Source: M3007 sp964630705 | GTDB taxonomy: Bacteria; Bacteroidota; Bacteroidia; Chitinophagales; Saprospiraceae | Assembly: GCA_964630705.1 (NCBI GenBank) | Contig: CAZVZH010000002.1 | Coordinates: forward strand, 8,317-72,316 | Direction of reading: 5' to 3' | Length of the DNA: 64,000 nucleotides | In this document: positions 26,540-35,190 of the stretch, piece by piece | Layout of the letters: each line of letters starts with the position of its first letter | Numbering within the stretch: the first letter of the stretch is position 1 | Made by a program: the position numbers and the translations under genes | Notes under the pieces: generated by a model | Told to the model about the DNA's origin: nothing | The model's database searches: none | The model's input: only the letters and a program-made list of their open reading frames with translations

Positions 26540-27478
26540 ATGTCCTCCGAGCCCAGTATCCCCTCAGAAAATCAATCGAATACACCCTTCCGGTCCGGAT
26601 TTGTAAACATCGTTGGGCGGCCAAACGCTGGCAAATCCACACTCATGAACGCACTCGTTGGGGAGCGGATGAGTATCATTACGCACAAGCCGCAAACCAC
26701 CCGGCACCGGATCATCGGGATTTTAAGCGGCACCGGTTTCCAAGTAGTGTTTTCTGACACACCGGGTTACGTGCGCGATCCGGCCTACCGGATGCACACG
26801 GCGATGAACAAGTTTGTCGAACAAACGTTGGCCGATGCCGACTTGCTGCTGCTGGTATTCGACCTGACAGAGGAGCTCGACCCTGAAAATCCGCTCCTGA
26901 CTATACTGGCCACTGCGCGGGCTCCACTATTTTTGGTGTTGAATAAGAAAGATCTGGTTCACGAACAACGTATCGATGACGCGACAAACTGGTGGAAAAA
27001 GCGGCTCGAAATCCGGGAAAGCCTGGCCATCTCGGCTTTGTCGGGTGAAAATACCCCGCAATTGTTGAGCCGAATCCTCTCTTATATGCCGGAAGGTCCG
27101 GCTTATTATCCCCCGGATCAGCTCACTGACCGTCCGGAGCGTTTTTTTACAGCGGAAATTATTCGCGAAAAAATATTTCTCCTGTACGGCGAGGAAATAC
27201 CGTATTCCTGTGAGGTTGGTATCGAGTCGTTTCAGGAAACCGCCACCAAAACGGGCGAACCGCTTGCACGTATACGCGCCAATATTTACGTGTTGCGCGA
27301 AACGCAGAAAGGAATCATACTCGGCAACCGCGGGAGCGCCATTAAAAAGTTGGGCACCGCATCGCGCTTAGCCATCGAGTCCTTTTTGCAAACCAAAGTA
27401 TTTCTGGAACTGACCGTGAAGGTGCGCAGCAATTGGCGGGATGATGAACGGTCGCTGCGCGATTTTGGGTATAAATAA
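26540..27478 (+). CDS. era: GTPase Era
   Basis: The protein is 312 residues from ATG 26540 (MSSEPSIPSENQSN); an earlier TTG is rejected. Era is a 16S rRNA-binding GTPase needed for 30S maturation. The GTPase motifs are GRPNAGKST (G1), the QTTRHRI switch, DTPG (G3), NKKD (G4) and an SALSG G5. The C-terminal KH domain shows GIILGNRGSAIKKLG and ends FLELTVKVRSNWRDDERSLRDFGYK-like, as in the family. The stop codon abuts the U-tract of a minus-strand terminator. Confidence 0.96.
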   Translation: MSSEPSIPSENQSNTPFRSGFVNIVGRPNAGKSTLMNALVGERMSIITHKPQTTRHRIIGILSGTGFQVVFSDTPGYVRDPAYRMHTAMNKFVEQTLADADLLLLVFDLTEELDPENPLLTILATARAPLFLVLNKKDLVHEQRIDDATNWWKKRLEIRESLAISALSGENTPQLLSRILSYMPEGPAYYPPDQLTDRPERFFTAEIIREKIFLLYGEEIPYSCEVGIESFQETATKTGEPLARIRANIYVLRETQKGIILGNRGSAIKKLGTASRLAIESFLQTKVFLELTVKVRSNWRDDERSLRDFGYK

Positions 27479-27512
27479 AAAAAAGACGGCAGGATGTTAA
27501 CACCCTACCGTC
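27477..27512 (-). terminator. Minus-strand intrinsic terminator 1
   Basis: On the minus strand GACGGTAGG pairs with CCTGCCGTC (one G-T pair), the loop region contains GTTAAC, and TTTTTTTT follows directly. On the plus strand the hairpin is not followed by a T-run, so it does not fit as a terminator for era. Confidence 0.8.
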
Positions 27513-27535
27513 AGAAATATAACCCCAAAAAACCT
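27477..27535 (-). ncRNA. Candidate short minus-strand RNA ending in a GTTAAC-loop terminator
   Basis: A promoter-like TTG-N21-TATCTTTG at 27571-27540 is followed about 25 bases later by a terminator hairpin with T8. The predicted transcript is only about 55-60 nt and nearly all of it is the hairpin plus a U-rich leader (about 27535 to 27477). It overlaps the last bases of era in antisense. No known RNA family is recognised. Confidence 0.4.
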
Positions 27536-27539
27536 AGGT

Positions 27540-27571
27540 CAAAGATAAAGCCCTTTGAATAACCTGTGCAA
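27540..27571 (-). promoter_or_regulatory. Minus-strand Bacteroidota promoter in the era-pyrC gap
   Basis: On the minus strand TTG (27571-27569), a 21-base spacer and TATCTTTG (27547-27540) match the consensus closely. No protein gene follows before the terminator at 27512-27477. Confidence 0.6.
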
Positions 27572-27610
27572 GTATTTTCCAAAAAAAAATTTTTTGCGGA
27601 AAGCAGGTGC

Positions 27611-27648
27611 AAAAAAAAGTCCCTCCCCATTCGTTAACGGAGAAGGAC
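27611..27648 (-). terminator. Minus-strand intrinsic terminator 2
   Basis: On the minus strand GTCCTTCTCC pairs with GGGGAGGGAC over ten positions (two G-T pairs), with a ten-base loop that again contains GTTAAC. TTTTTTTT follows. No annotated minus-strand gene lies upstream within the gap. Confidence 0.8.
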
Positions 27649-27687
27649 GTCATCAAAACACGCTTCATTTTAAACCTAATTCTTGGC

Positions 27688-27716
27688 TTTGCCGTGGGGC
27701 TTTGTTGATAAATTTG
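27688..27716 (+). promoter_or_regulatory. Candidate promoter for pyrC
   Basis: TTTG (27688-27691), a 17-base spacer and TAAATTTG (27709-27716) fit the Bacteroidota pattern. This would give a pyrC leader of about 145 nt. Confidence 0.5.
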
Positions 27717-27866
27717 AGAAGCGTTTGCCGATGATTAATTTTGGTGGTTCAAAATTATGGTCAACTTAAACAAAAACCATGCTTGATTGCATAATTTTTT
27801 GAAACTGATTGATTTTTATGCAGCCAAATCGCAGTTTTTTATGCAGCACCCAATCAAAAATTTTAG

Positions 27867-29201
27867 ATGTCGACAGTATTAATTAGAAATGGGCTTTTGG
27901 TAAACCGCGGTCGGATTTGGCCGGCCGACATTTTTATCCGCAATGGTCGGATCGAGAAAATTGACAAGGAAATAAACCAATTGGCACAACTTGAACTGGA
28001 CGTGAAAGGCAACCTGGTTCTCCCAGGTATTATTGACGATCAGGTCCATTTCCGCGAGCCAGGCTTGACGCACAAGGCGACCATTTTTACAGAAAGCCGG
28101 GCCGCTGTAGCTGGGGGCGTTACCTCTTACATGGAAATGCCAAACGTCAACCCGCCTTCGGTTACCCGCGAACTACTGGAACAAAAATACCAGATCGGAG
28201 CCAGGCAGTCGTTGGCCAATTATTCCTTTTATATGGGCACGACCAATGACAACTTGGAAGAAGTGTTGCGTACTGACCCACAGCGCGTATGCGGCATTAA
28301 AATTTTCATGGGGAGCAGCACCGGCAACATGCTGGTTGACGCCCCGAATGTGCTGGAAAAACTTTTCGCAGCCGCGCCTATGCTCATTGCCACACACTGC
28401 GAGGACGAAGCGACCGTCCGACACAATCTCGAGATTTTCAAAGCCAAGTATGGCGGTAAGGCCGATGCCAGCATGCATCCGATGATTCGAAATGTGGAGG
28501 CTTGCCTTCGTTCATCCTCCTTTGCGGTCGATCTGGCTCGAAAGCACAATACCCGCCTGCATGTGCTGCATATTTCTACTAAAGACGAGCTGAATCTGTT
28601 TGATCATTCCATTCCACTCGCTCAAAAACGGATTACCGCCGAGGTATGCGTGCACCACCTTTGGTTCCATGCGGGCGATTATGCACAATACGGCAACCAA
28701 ATCAAATGCAACCCGGCGATTAAAAGCCGGGAGCACCAGGATGCTCTTTTGCCAGCCTTGCTCGACGACCGGCTGGATGTAGTGGCAACCGACCATGCAC
28801 CGCACACCTGGGATGAAAAATCCCAACCGTACTTTGAAGCGCCCTCTGGCATCCCCTTGATACAACACAGCCTGAATCTCATGCTTGAATTATACCACGC
28901 CGGCAAAATCAGCCTGGAAAGAATAGTGGAAAAAATGTGCCATGCGCCAGCGATCGCATTCCAGGTCGCAGAACGTGGATTTCTGGACGAAGGCTATTGG
29001 GCCGATCTGGCTATCGTAGACCCAAATTTTGAATGGCAAGTCCGGCCCGAAAGCCTGTTCTATAAGTGTGGCTGGTCGCCGTTTGCACAACAGCACTTCA
29101 AAGGCAAAGTACTGACCACTTTGGTGAACGGACACCCGGCTTGGCACAATAATGCTTTCCATGAAGCGCAAATGGGCCAGCGGATGCTTTTTAAACGGTA
29201 G
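27867..29201 (+). CDS. pyrC: Dihydroorotase (class I)
   Basis: This 444-residue protein catalyses ring closure of carbamoyl-aspartate in pyrimidine synthesis. Metal-site motifs of the amidohydrolase family are present: DDQVHFREPG (HxH), THCEDEATV, LHVLHIST and the catalytic TDHAPHTWDEK. The sequence and length match the class I, Bacteroidota-type enzyme more than the short E. coli type. Symbols pyrC and allB are both used in this family; allantoinase is less likely given the motif set. It stands alone, with its promoter in the preceding gap. Confidence 0.92.
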   Translation: MSTVLIRNGLLVNRGRIWPADIFIRNGRIEKIDKEINQLAQLELDVKGNLVLPGIIDDQVHFREPGLTHKATIFTESRAAVAGGVTSYMEMPNVNPPSVTRELLEQKYQIGARQSLANYSFYMGTTNDNLEEVLRTDPQRVCGIKIFMGSSTGNMLVDAPNVLEKLFAAAPMLIATHCEDEATVRHNLEIFKAKYGGKADASMHPMIRNVEACLRSSSFAVDLARKHNTRLHVLHISTKDELNLFDHSIPLAQKRITAEVCVHHLWFHAGDYAQYGNQIKCNPAIKSREHQDALLPALLDDRLDVVATDHAPHTWDEKSQPYFEAPSGIPLIQHSLNLMLELYHAGKISLERIVEKMCHAPAIAFQVAERGFLDEGYWADLAIVDPNFEWQVRPESLFYKCGWSPFAQQHFKGKVLTTLVNGHPAWHNNAFHEAQMGQRMLFKR

Positions 29202-29253
29202 TGGCCACCAATTTCTCCCAAGCCATTTCTTTACGGCCAGCTGATAGTATTCC

Positions 29254-29335
29254 CCGGGGAAACTTTGAACTTTACCCTCCAAAATGGAAGATCATCACAA
29301 CTACCCCCGACTTACCGGGGAAATTTTCAACTTTA
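29254..29335. repeat. Imperfect 21-bp direct repeat upstream of the M20 peptidase gene
   Basis: ccggggaaactttgaacttt(a) at 29254-29274 and ccggggaaattttcaacttt(a) at 29315-29335 differ at two positions and are 61 bp apart. They lie in the 150-bp spacer before the gene and could be duplicated binding sites or a chance duplication. Confidence 0.6.
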
Positions 29336-29351
29336 TTACAGCATTGACAAT

Positions 29352-30749
29352 ATGAAAGAAGTAAAAAAGTACCTGGACGACCACCAGGAACGCTTTTTGG
29401 AAGAATTACTCGAATTGTTGCGCATTCCCTCCGTTAGCGCCGATCCGAGTTTTAAAACCGATGTCGCCCGCATGGCCGAGGCTACGGCCAAACATTTGCG
29501 CCAGGTAGGGCTGGACCAAGTGGAGGTGCATACCACTCCCGGCCATCCCATAGTTTACGGTGAAAAAATGGTAGGCCCGAAAGCGCCAACTGTTCTGGTG
29601 TACGGCCATTACGATGTGCAACCGCCCGACCCGCTCGATTTGTGGGAAAACCCGCCGTTTGAACCGGTGGTCAAAAAAACCAAACTGCACCCGCAGGGCG
29701 CCATTTTTGCCCGGGGCGCATGCGACGACAAAGGCCAGTTTTTTATGCACGTCAAAGCATTTGAAGCCATGCTGCAAAACAATGCCCTGCCCTGCAATGT
29801 CAAATTTATGATCGAAGGCGAGGAAGAGGTTGGCTCCAAGCACTTGGAGCAGTTTTGCAAAGCCAATAAGAAAAAACTTGCCTGCGATGTCGTCCTGATT
29901 TCCGATACCAGCATCATCGCCAACAATACGCCCAGTCTCACCGTCGGCTTGCGCGGCTTGGCCTATATGGAAGTCGAAGTAACCGGCCCAAATAAAGACC
30001 TCCACTCCGGCGTTTACGGCGGCGCAGTGGCCAATCCGGCCAATGTACTGTGCCAAATGATCGCTTCCTTGCACGACAAAAAACACCGCGTTACTGTCAA
30101 AGGCTTTTACGACGATGTTAAAAAGCACAACAACAAGGAGCGCAAACGAATCAACGAGGCGCCTTTTAATGAAAAATCCTACATGAAAGAACTCGGCGTC
30201 CAGGGCCTTCTGGGCGAAGACGGCTATTCTACGATCGAACGCACGGGCATTCGCCCGACCCTGGACGTGAACGGTATCTGGGGCGGCTATACCGGCGAAG
30301 GCGCCAAAACTGTGCTTCCGTCAAAAGCCAGCGCAAAAATTTCGATGCGCCTGGTGCCGGACCAAAACCCGAAGAAAATCGAGAAACTTTTTCAAAAACA
30401 TTTCGAGAGCCTGGCGCCCAAGTCCGTATCAGTGCGCGTTACGGCCTTGCACGGCGGATACCCGGTCGTTACGCCAACCGACTCCATCGAGTACAAAGCC
30501 GCAGAAAAGGCCATGGAAGCCACTTTCGGGAAAAAACCGCTTCCGCAGCATGGCGGCGGCAGTATTCCGATCGTAGCCATGTTCGATCAGGTGCTCGATG
30601 CCCGTTCGGTGCTCATGGGTTTTGGCCTGGACTCCGACGATATCCACTCGCCCAACGAACACTACGGCCTGTTCAATTTTTACAAAGGCATCGAAACTAT
30701 CCCGTATTTCTACCAACATTATGCTGCGCTTAAAAGCAAAGGCAAATAA
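29352..30749 (+). CDS. M20-family dipeptidase
   Basis: The protein is 465 residues from ATG 29352 (MKEVKKYLDDHQERFLEELLELLRIPSVS); an upstream TTG at 29265 would read through the direct repeat and is rejected. It is a two-zinc exopeptidase. Metal and catalytic blocks are VYGHYDVQPPDP (His and Asp), GACDDKGQ (bridging Asp), EGEEEVGS (catalytic Glu pair) and the C-terminal SPNEHYGL (His). The dimerisation lid carries DLHSGVYGGAV. The family includes CNDP-like dipeptidases and acetylornithine deacetylases; this length and motif set fit a broad dipeptidase. It has no signal peptide, so it is cytoplasmic. Confidence 0.9.
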   Translation: MKEVKKYLDDHQERFLEELLELLRIPSVSADPSFKTDVARMAEATAKHLRQVGLDQVEVHTTPGHPIVYGEKMVGPKAPTVLVYGHYDVQPPDPLDLWENPPFEPVVKKTKLHPQGAIFARGACDDKGQFFMHVKAFEAMLQNNALPCNVKFMIEGEEEVGSKHLEQFCKANKKKLACDVVLISDTSIIANNTPSLTVGLRGLAYMEVEVTGPNKDLHSGVYGGAVANPANVLCQMIASLHDKKHRVTVKGFYDDVKKHNNKERKRINEAPFNEKSYMKELGVQGLLGEDGYSTIERTGIRPTLDVNGIWGGYTGEGAKTVLPSKASAKISMRLVPDQNPKKIEKLFQKHFESLAPKSVSVRVTALHGGYPVVTPTDSIEYKAAEKAMEATFGKKPLPQHGGGSIPIVAMFDQVLDARSVLMGFGLDSDDIHSPNEHYGLFNFYKGIETIPYFYQHYAALKSKGK

Positions 30750-30790
30750 TTTCTCCTAACAACATTTGGTTATCAATTTTTTAAAGAAAA

Positions 30791-31486
30791 ATGAAAAAAG
30801 CAGTTTTATTTTTTTGCATCAGTTCGCTCGCCCTCACGCTTCCGGCTCAGGCGCCCTTGAAAAATGCTCAGGACAGCGCCAGCTACGCCTTCGGGGTGTT
30901 GATCGGGAAAAATTTGCAGCGCCAGTTGCCAACCGAATTGAACATGGACCTGGTCATGCAAGCCATGTCGGCAGCGATCAAAAACCAGCCGCTGCTCTTC
31001 GACCAGCAAAAAGCCTCTGAAGTGTTCAGCCAGTTCAACGAACAAATGCAGGCTGAAGCCGAAGCCCAAAGCAAAGTAGAAGGCGAAAAGAACAAAGCCT
31101 CCGGAGAACAATTCCTGGCTGAAAACAAAAAACGCCAGGGCGTTACCACCACCGCCAGCGGCCTTCAATATGAAGTGTTGAAGCGCGGTACCGGTACCGT
31201 TTCACCCAAAGCTACCGACAAAGTAAAAGTGCATTACCACGGCACCAATATCGACGGCTCGGTTTTCGACAGCAGCGTAGAACGCGGCGAAACGATTACT
31301 TTCGGCCTCAATCAGGTGATCTCCGGCTGGACGGAAGGCTTGCAACTCATGAAAGTTGGCGACAAATTCAAGTTTTACATCCCCGCCAACCTGGCCTACG
31401 GCGACCGTAGCCCCAGCCCGGCCATCAAACCCAACGCAACCTTAATTTTTGAAGTTGAGCTCTTCGATATCAACCCGAAAGAGTAA
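30791..31486 (+). CDS. FKBP-type peptidyl-prolyl cis-trans isomerase with FkpA/Mip-like N-terminal domain
   Basis: This 231-residue protein has a signal peptide (MKKAVLFFCISSLALTLPAQA). Residues about 28-115 form the helical FKBP_N dimerisation domain (SYAFGVLIGKNLQRQLP...). From about 120 the FKBP domain shows VTTTASGLQYEVLKRGTG, VKVHYHGTNIDGSVFDSS, VISGWTEGLQLMKVGDKF and PANLAYGDR. It should assist folding of exported proteins in the periplasm. The membrane-metallopeptidase, kinase and prmC genes follow with gaps of at most about 22 bp, suggesting one operon. Confidence 0.93.
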   Translation: MKKAVLFFCISSLALTLPAQAPLKNAQDSASYAFGVLIGKNLQRQLPTELNMDLVMQAMSAAIKNQPLLFDQQKASEVFSQFNEQMQAEAEAQSKVEGEKNKASGEQFLAENKKRQGVTTTASGLQYEVLKRGTGTVSPKATDKVKVHYHGTNIDGSVFDSSVERGETITFGLNQVISGWTEGLQLMKVGDKFKFYIPANLAYGDRSPSPAIKPNATLIFEVELFDINPKE

Positions 31487-31508
31487 GCTGCAATACCGGG
31501 TACTGGCC

Positions 31509-32123
31509 ATGCTCCTGGTATACGGCCTGCTCAGCTACTTGGGCGGATCGCTCGGGCGCATGGTCCTGTACCCGGTAACGCTTTTGGTTACTTTTCTGCA
31601 CGAATTCGGCCACGCCCTCGGCGCGCTGCTTACCGGTGGCAGTGTCGCCGGGATGCAAATCAACCCCGACGGCAGCGGATACACCCTCACGCGCGGCGGC
31701 AGCCAGGCTGTTGTGTTGATGGGGGGCTACCTCGGCAGCGCGATTTTGGGCAACCTCCTTTTTCGCATCGGCGCGCAACACCGCCGACTGACGCACCATA
31801 CCTTGCTGGTACTGGCCGGTTTGATGGTGCTGGCCGGACTGATTTGGTTCCAATCGTTCACCAGCACCGGACTTTTGATCGGCTTCGGTTGCGTACTCGG
31901 CGCTATTGCCTTGAAAACCAATTGGGATCAGGACGTTTTGATGTTTCTGGGCTTGGCGGCGGTATTGTATATTATTCAGGACTTCAACGTCGGCCCTAAA
32001 AGCGACCTGGCCCGCTACGAACAGGTGGTCGGCGTGCTGCCCTCGCAACTTTGGATGTATATCTGGCTGGCCCTTGCAGGGCTGTTGTTTTTCTGGAATT
32101 TGAAGGATATGTTCAAACGCTAA
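31509..32123 (+). CDS. M50-family membrane metallopeptidase-like protein
   Basis: This very hydrophobic protein of 204 residues from ATG 31509 has about six membrane helices. The zinc-binding HEFGHALGALLTGG lies in the first or second helix, as in site-2-type and SpoIVFB-like M50 peptidases. NPDGSGYTLTRGG and VVLMGGYLGSAILGNLL follow, the pattern of the widespread M50B-like family. An alternative TTG start at 31449 would add 20 residues and overlap the FKBP gene by 38 bp; its basic segment (TRKSKLQYR) would suit a membrane leader, so the start is uncertain. The substrate is unknown. Absence of a clear C-terminal Asp motif means activity should not be assumed. Confidence 0.8.
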   Translation: MLLVYGLLSYLGGSLGRMVLYPVTLLVTFLHEFGHALGALLTGGSVAGMQINPDGSGYTLTRGGSQAVVLMGGYLGSAILGNLLFRIGAQHRRLTHHTLLVLAGLMVLAGLIWFQSFTSTGLLIGFGCVLGAIALKTNWDQDVLMFLGLAAVLYIIQDFNVGPKSDLARYEQVVGVLPSQLWMYIWLALAGLLFFWNLKDMFKR

Positions 32124-32132
32124 ATACCGGCT

Positions 32133-33137
32133 ATGGTGTCCGACAAATTTTCGTTGCAACGCGCAACTACTCTGGTGCTTCTTTACATGTTTTTCGCTTT
32201 CGGTTGGTGGGCCTATCAGCTGTGGCAGGAAAATGACCGGGCTTTTGACTTGGCCTATGAACTACTCGAGTTGCAACACGGCGGCCCCAACCGCGGCGTC
32301 AACCTTACCGAACTCCAGGCTACAACCGAATACCAAAACCTGGTGAGCCGGCAGGAACGCCGCAGGCGCATGGTGCTCGCCGAGGGTATTTTTTTTACCT
32401 TTTGCCTGGCATTCGGGCTTTATGTGATCAACCGGGCAGCAAAACGGGAAATGGAATTGTCGCGCCAGCGCCGCAATTTTCTGCTCAGTATCACCCACGA
32501 ACTAAAGTCCCCCATTGCTGCCATTCGCCTTATTTTGGAAACGCTGCAACGACGCCAGCTCCAACCCGACCAGCTCCAAAAACTTTATAACAACGGCATG
32601 CGCGACGCCAACCGCCTCCAAAACCTGGTAGAAAGCCTGCTCCTCGCCGCCCGGCTCGACGACAACTGGCGCCCTGCTCCCGAACCCATTCAACTGCCTG
32701 AAATTGCCCTGGAAATTATCCATAGCCTCAAATTGCGCTTCCCGGATGCCGAATTTCAAACCGATTTTCCAGCCGACTTGCCCCCTGTTCTGGCCGATAA
32801 ATCCGGAATGACGGCTGCGTTGCAAAATTTACTCGAAAACGCAGTCAAGTATTCAAAACCCCAAGCACGGGTCAGGCTAAGCATCGTCCGGGAAAATCAA
32901 AAAAACATTGTCCGGGTGGCCGACCAGGGCATTGGAATTCCCAACTCCGAGCGCGCCCATGTTTTTGAAAAATTCTACCGCATCGGCAACGAAGATACCC
33001 GTCAAACTACCGGCACAGGCCTTGGCCTGTACATTGTCAAACAAGTGGTGGAAGCTCACCGCGGCCGCATCCAAATTCACGACAACAAACCGCAGGGCAC
33101 TGTTTTTACCATTGAACTTCCCGCTGGCGAATCATGA
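32133..33137 (+). CDS. Membrane sensor histidine kinase without adjacent response regulator
   Basis: This 334-residue protein has a helix at about 12-30, a short (about 50-residue) periplasmic loop and a second helix near 84-102. The phosphorylated H-box SITHELKSPIAAIRL follows directly, without HAMP or PAS domains. The ATPase part has the N box LQNLLENAVKYS, G1 VADQGIGIP, F box FEKFYR and G2 GTGLGLYIV. It is thus an HK of the BaeS/PhoR-like type with a minimal sensor. No receiver-domain gene is found beside it; prmC starts 4 bp inside its end. Confidence 0.9.
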   Translation: MVSDKFSLQRATTLVLLYMFFAFGWWAYQLWQENDRAFDLAYELLELQHGGPNRGVNLTELQATTEYQNLVSRQERRRRMVLAEGIFFTFCLAFGLYVINRAAKREMELSRQRRNFLLSITHELKSPIAAIRLILETLQRRQLQPDQLQKLYNNGMRDANRLQNLVESLLLAARLDDNWRPAPEPIQLPEIALEIIHSLKLRFPDAEFQTDFPADLPPVLADKSGMTAALQNLLENAVKYSKPQARVRLSIVRENQKNIVRVADQGIGIPNSERAHVFEKFYRIGNEDTRQTTGTGLGLYIVKQVVEAHRGRIQIHDNKPQGTVFTIELPAGES

Positions 33138-33970
33138 CGAAAAAGGAGGCGCAAACGCTCCTGATCGAGCACCTCACCCCGCGGTACGGCGCCGGAGAAG
33201 CGTCCAGTATTGCCCGCATCGTGTTTGAAGATGTGTTCCCCAACTGGGCAGATGCCATGATCGACCGCTTTGGGGCAATTCTGCGCCGCCTGGAAACAGG
33301 CGAACCCGTTCAATACGTGCTCGGTCAGGCAGATTTTTTCGGATTAAAATTTCAGGTAAATGCTTCCGTACTGATTCCCCGGCAGGAAACCGAAGAACTC
33401 GTAGCCTGGGCCTTGGCCTGGCTGCGACAGCACCAGATTCCCGCGCCAACCGTGGCCGATATCGGCCTGGGAAGCGGCTGTATCGCCATTGCGCTCAAGG
33501 TGAAACGGCGCATGATCCGGATTTTTGGACTGGAAAAAAGTCCGGAGGCCCTGGAACTCGCCAGCACGAACGCCGCCAATCTGCTGGGGGCGAATGATTT
33601 TTCCTTTTTTCAGGGCGATATTTTGGACGAATCGTCCTGGGAGCTCTTTCCCGAACTCGACCTGGTTATCAGCAACCCGCCCTACATTCCGCACGCCGAG
33701 CAAGCCCAAATGCCCGAACACGTACTGAATTGGGAGCCCCGGCTCGCTTTGTTTGTGGAAGACGACGACCCGCTTCTTTTTTACCGGATACTGGCCAAAT
33801 TCGCCAAGAAAAAACTACGGCCAGACGGCGCCCTGTTTTTGGAGTGTAATGAATTCAATGCCCGGGCGGTCGTCCAACTTTTAAGCAGCCTGGGCTTTGC
33901 CGATGTGGAATTGCGGCAGGATATCAGCAGCGCCGACCGTATGATTCGGGCACAGGGCTTCCATTCCTGA
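33134..33970 (+). CDS. prmC: Peptide chain release factor N5-glutamine methyltransferase
   Basis: This 278-residue protein methylates the GGQ glutamine of release factors. It contains VLIPRQETEELVAWAL, the SAM loop ADIGLGSGCIAIALK (Leu where Thr is usual in DxGTGSG) and the catalytic ISNPPYIP. The start ATG overlaps the stop of the histidine kinase gene (ATGA), so translation is coupled. The N-terminal helical part before residue 60 is the release-factor-recognition domain. Confidence 0.93.
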   Translation: MTKKEAQTLLIEHLTPRYGAGEASSIARIVFEDVFPNWADAMIDRFGAILRRLETGEPVQYVLGQADFFGLKFQVNASVLIPRQETEELVAWALAWLRQHQIPAPTVADIGLGSGCIAIALKVKRRMIRIFGLEKSPEALELASTNAANLLGANDFSFFQGDILDESSWELFPELDLVISNPPYIPHAEQAQMPEHVLNWEPRLALFVEDDDPLLFYRILAKFAKKKLRPDGALFLECNEFNARAVVQLLSSLGFADVELRQDISSADRMIRAQGFHS

Positions 33971-34018
33971 GCCGGCCAGCCCTTCACTTTCTCGCCGCCT
34001 GCGCCGTACCTTCGCCGC

Positions 34019-35167
34019 ATGTTTGATCCTTCCAAAAAAATTGGCGTACTCGGCGGCGGCCAGCTGGGTAAAATGCTGTGCCTGGCCGCTGCAAACTGGG
34101 ATTTCAAGATCTGCGTGCTCGACGCTCGTCCCAATTATCCGGCCGGCGCAGTATGTGCCGAATTCACCACCGGCGATTTCAACAACTACGACGATGTGCT
34201 GGCCTTCGGGCAAGACAAAGACGTGCTGACCATCGAAATCGAGCATGTCAATACCCAAGCCCTGCGCGACCTGGAACAAGCCGGGAAAAAGATTTTTCCG
34301 GCGCCTGCCTTGCTCGACATTATTAAAGATAAAGGCCGGCAAAAGGCGTTTTACCGCGAACATGGCATTCCAACGGCTGATTTCCAATTGTTTAAAGATG
34401 AAAAAGCCTTGGAAAAAGCCCTCGAGAAGGGCGATTGGCCGTACCCTTTGGTGCAAAAAACCCGCACTGCAGGATACGATGGCCGAGGGGTTTCCGTACT
34501 TCGATCTGCCGGCGATTTACCCGAAAAATTACTTTCCGGACCCTGCCTGGCCGAGCACTTGGTGCCGGTCCGAACCGAGTTGGCCGTCATAGTAGCGCGC
34601 AACGAACGCGACGAAGTAGCGGTTTACCCGCCGGTGGAAATGGACTTTCACCCGGAAGCCAATTTGGTGGAGTTCCTGATCTGTCCGGCGCGCGTGCCAG
34701 CGCTGGTTGCCGCCCGGGCGGAAGCCTTGGCGGAGCGCGTAATCCGCGCTTTTGATCTGTACGGCTTGCTTGCCGTGGAAATGTTTTGGACCGAATCCGG
34801 TGAGTTGTTGGTCAACGAGGTGGCGCCCCGCCCGCACAACAGCGGCCACCACACGATCGACAGCGCAGCCACCAGCCAGTTTCAACAACACCTGCGCGCT
34901 ATTTGCAACCTTCCATTGGGCGATACGCAACAACTGCAACCCGCCGTAATGGTCAACCTGCTGGGCGAACCGGAGCACTCCGGCCCGGTCCGGTACGAAG
35001 GCGTCGAAGCCAGCCTGGCGATCCCAGGCGTGCACGTGCATTTGTACGGCAAAACGGTAACTTCGCCCTACCGAAAAATGGGGCACGTCACCGTCACCGC
35101 GCCAAGGCTCGAAACGGCACTGGAAAATGCCCGCCGGGTCAAAGAAATTCTGAAAGTGGTCAGCTAA
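34019..35167 (+). CDS. purK: 5-(carboxyamino)imidazole ribonucleotide synthase
   Basis: This 382-residue ATP-grasp enzyme makes N5-CAIR from AIR, ATP and bicarbonate. It opens with IGVLGGGQLGKMLCLAA and has IEIEHVNTQAL, the ATP-grasp KTRTAGYDGRGV loop and NEVAPRPHNSGHHTIDSA near the C-terminal metal site. purE follows after 23 bp, so the product is passed directly to its next enzyme. A TACCTTCG element lies a few bases before the ATG, near consensus for a -7 box. Confidence 0.95.
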   Translation: MFDPSKKIGVLGGGQLGKMLCLAAANWDFKICVLDARPNYPAGAVCAEFTTGDFNNYDDVLAFGQDKDVLTIEIEHVNTQALRDLEQAGKKIFPAPALLDIIKDKGRQKAFYREHGIPTADFQLFKDEKALEKALEKGDWPYPLVQKTRTAGYDGRGVSVLRSAGDLPEKLLSGPCLAEHLVPVRTELAVIVARNERDEVAVYPPVEMDFHPEANLVEFLICPARVPALVAARAEALAERVIRAFDLYGLLAVEMFWTESGELLVNEVAPRPHNSGHHTIDSAATSQFQQHLRAICNLPLGDTQQLQPAVMVNLLGEPEHSGPVRYEGVEASLAIPGVHVHLYGKTVTSPYRKMGHVTVTAPRLETALENARRVKEILKVVS

Positions 35168-35190
35168 TATTGTAGAAAAATCAAGCGACT

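Larger units (their letters stand above)
27479..27866. other. Gene-free spacer era-pyrC with two minus-strand terminators and promoters on both strands
   Basis: This 388-bp AT-rich gap contains no convincing protein gene. It holds two intrinsic terminators that work only on the minus strand, a good minus-strand promoter in front of the first one, and a plus-strand promoter for pyrC. Together they suggest at least one small minus-strand RNA. Each element is listed separately. Confidence 0.7.

Noticed and set aside
27477..27512. Reading hairpin 1 as the terminator of era
   Set aside because: On the plus strand the stem is followed by agaaatataacc with no T-run; the U-tract is only on the minus strand.
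27533..27667. 44-codon minus-strand frame starting MKRVLMTSFSVNEWGG over terminator 2
   Set aside because: It would have to be translated through a strong terminator hairpin and T8 and has no clear ribosome-binding site; kept only as part of the small-RNA question.
29254..29335. The 21-bp direct repeat as a mobile-element duplication
   Set aside because: The copies differ at two positions and the 40 bp between them has no inverted ends; a local duplication or paired binding site is simpler.
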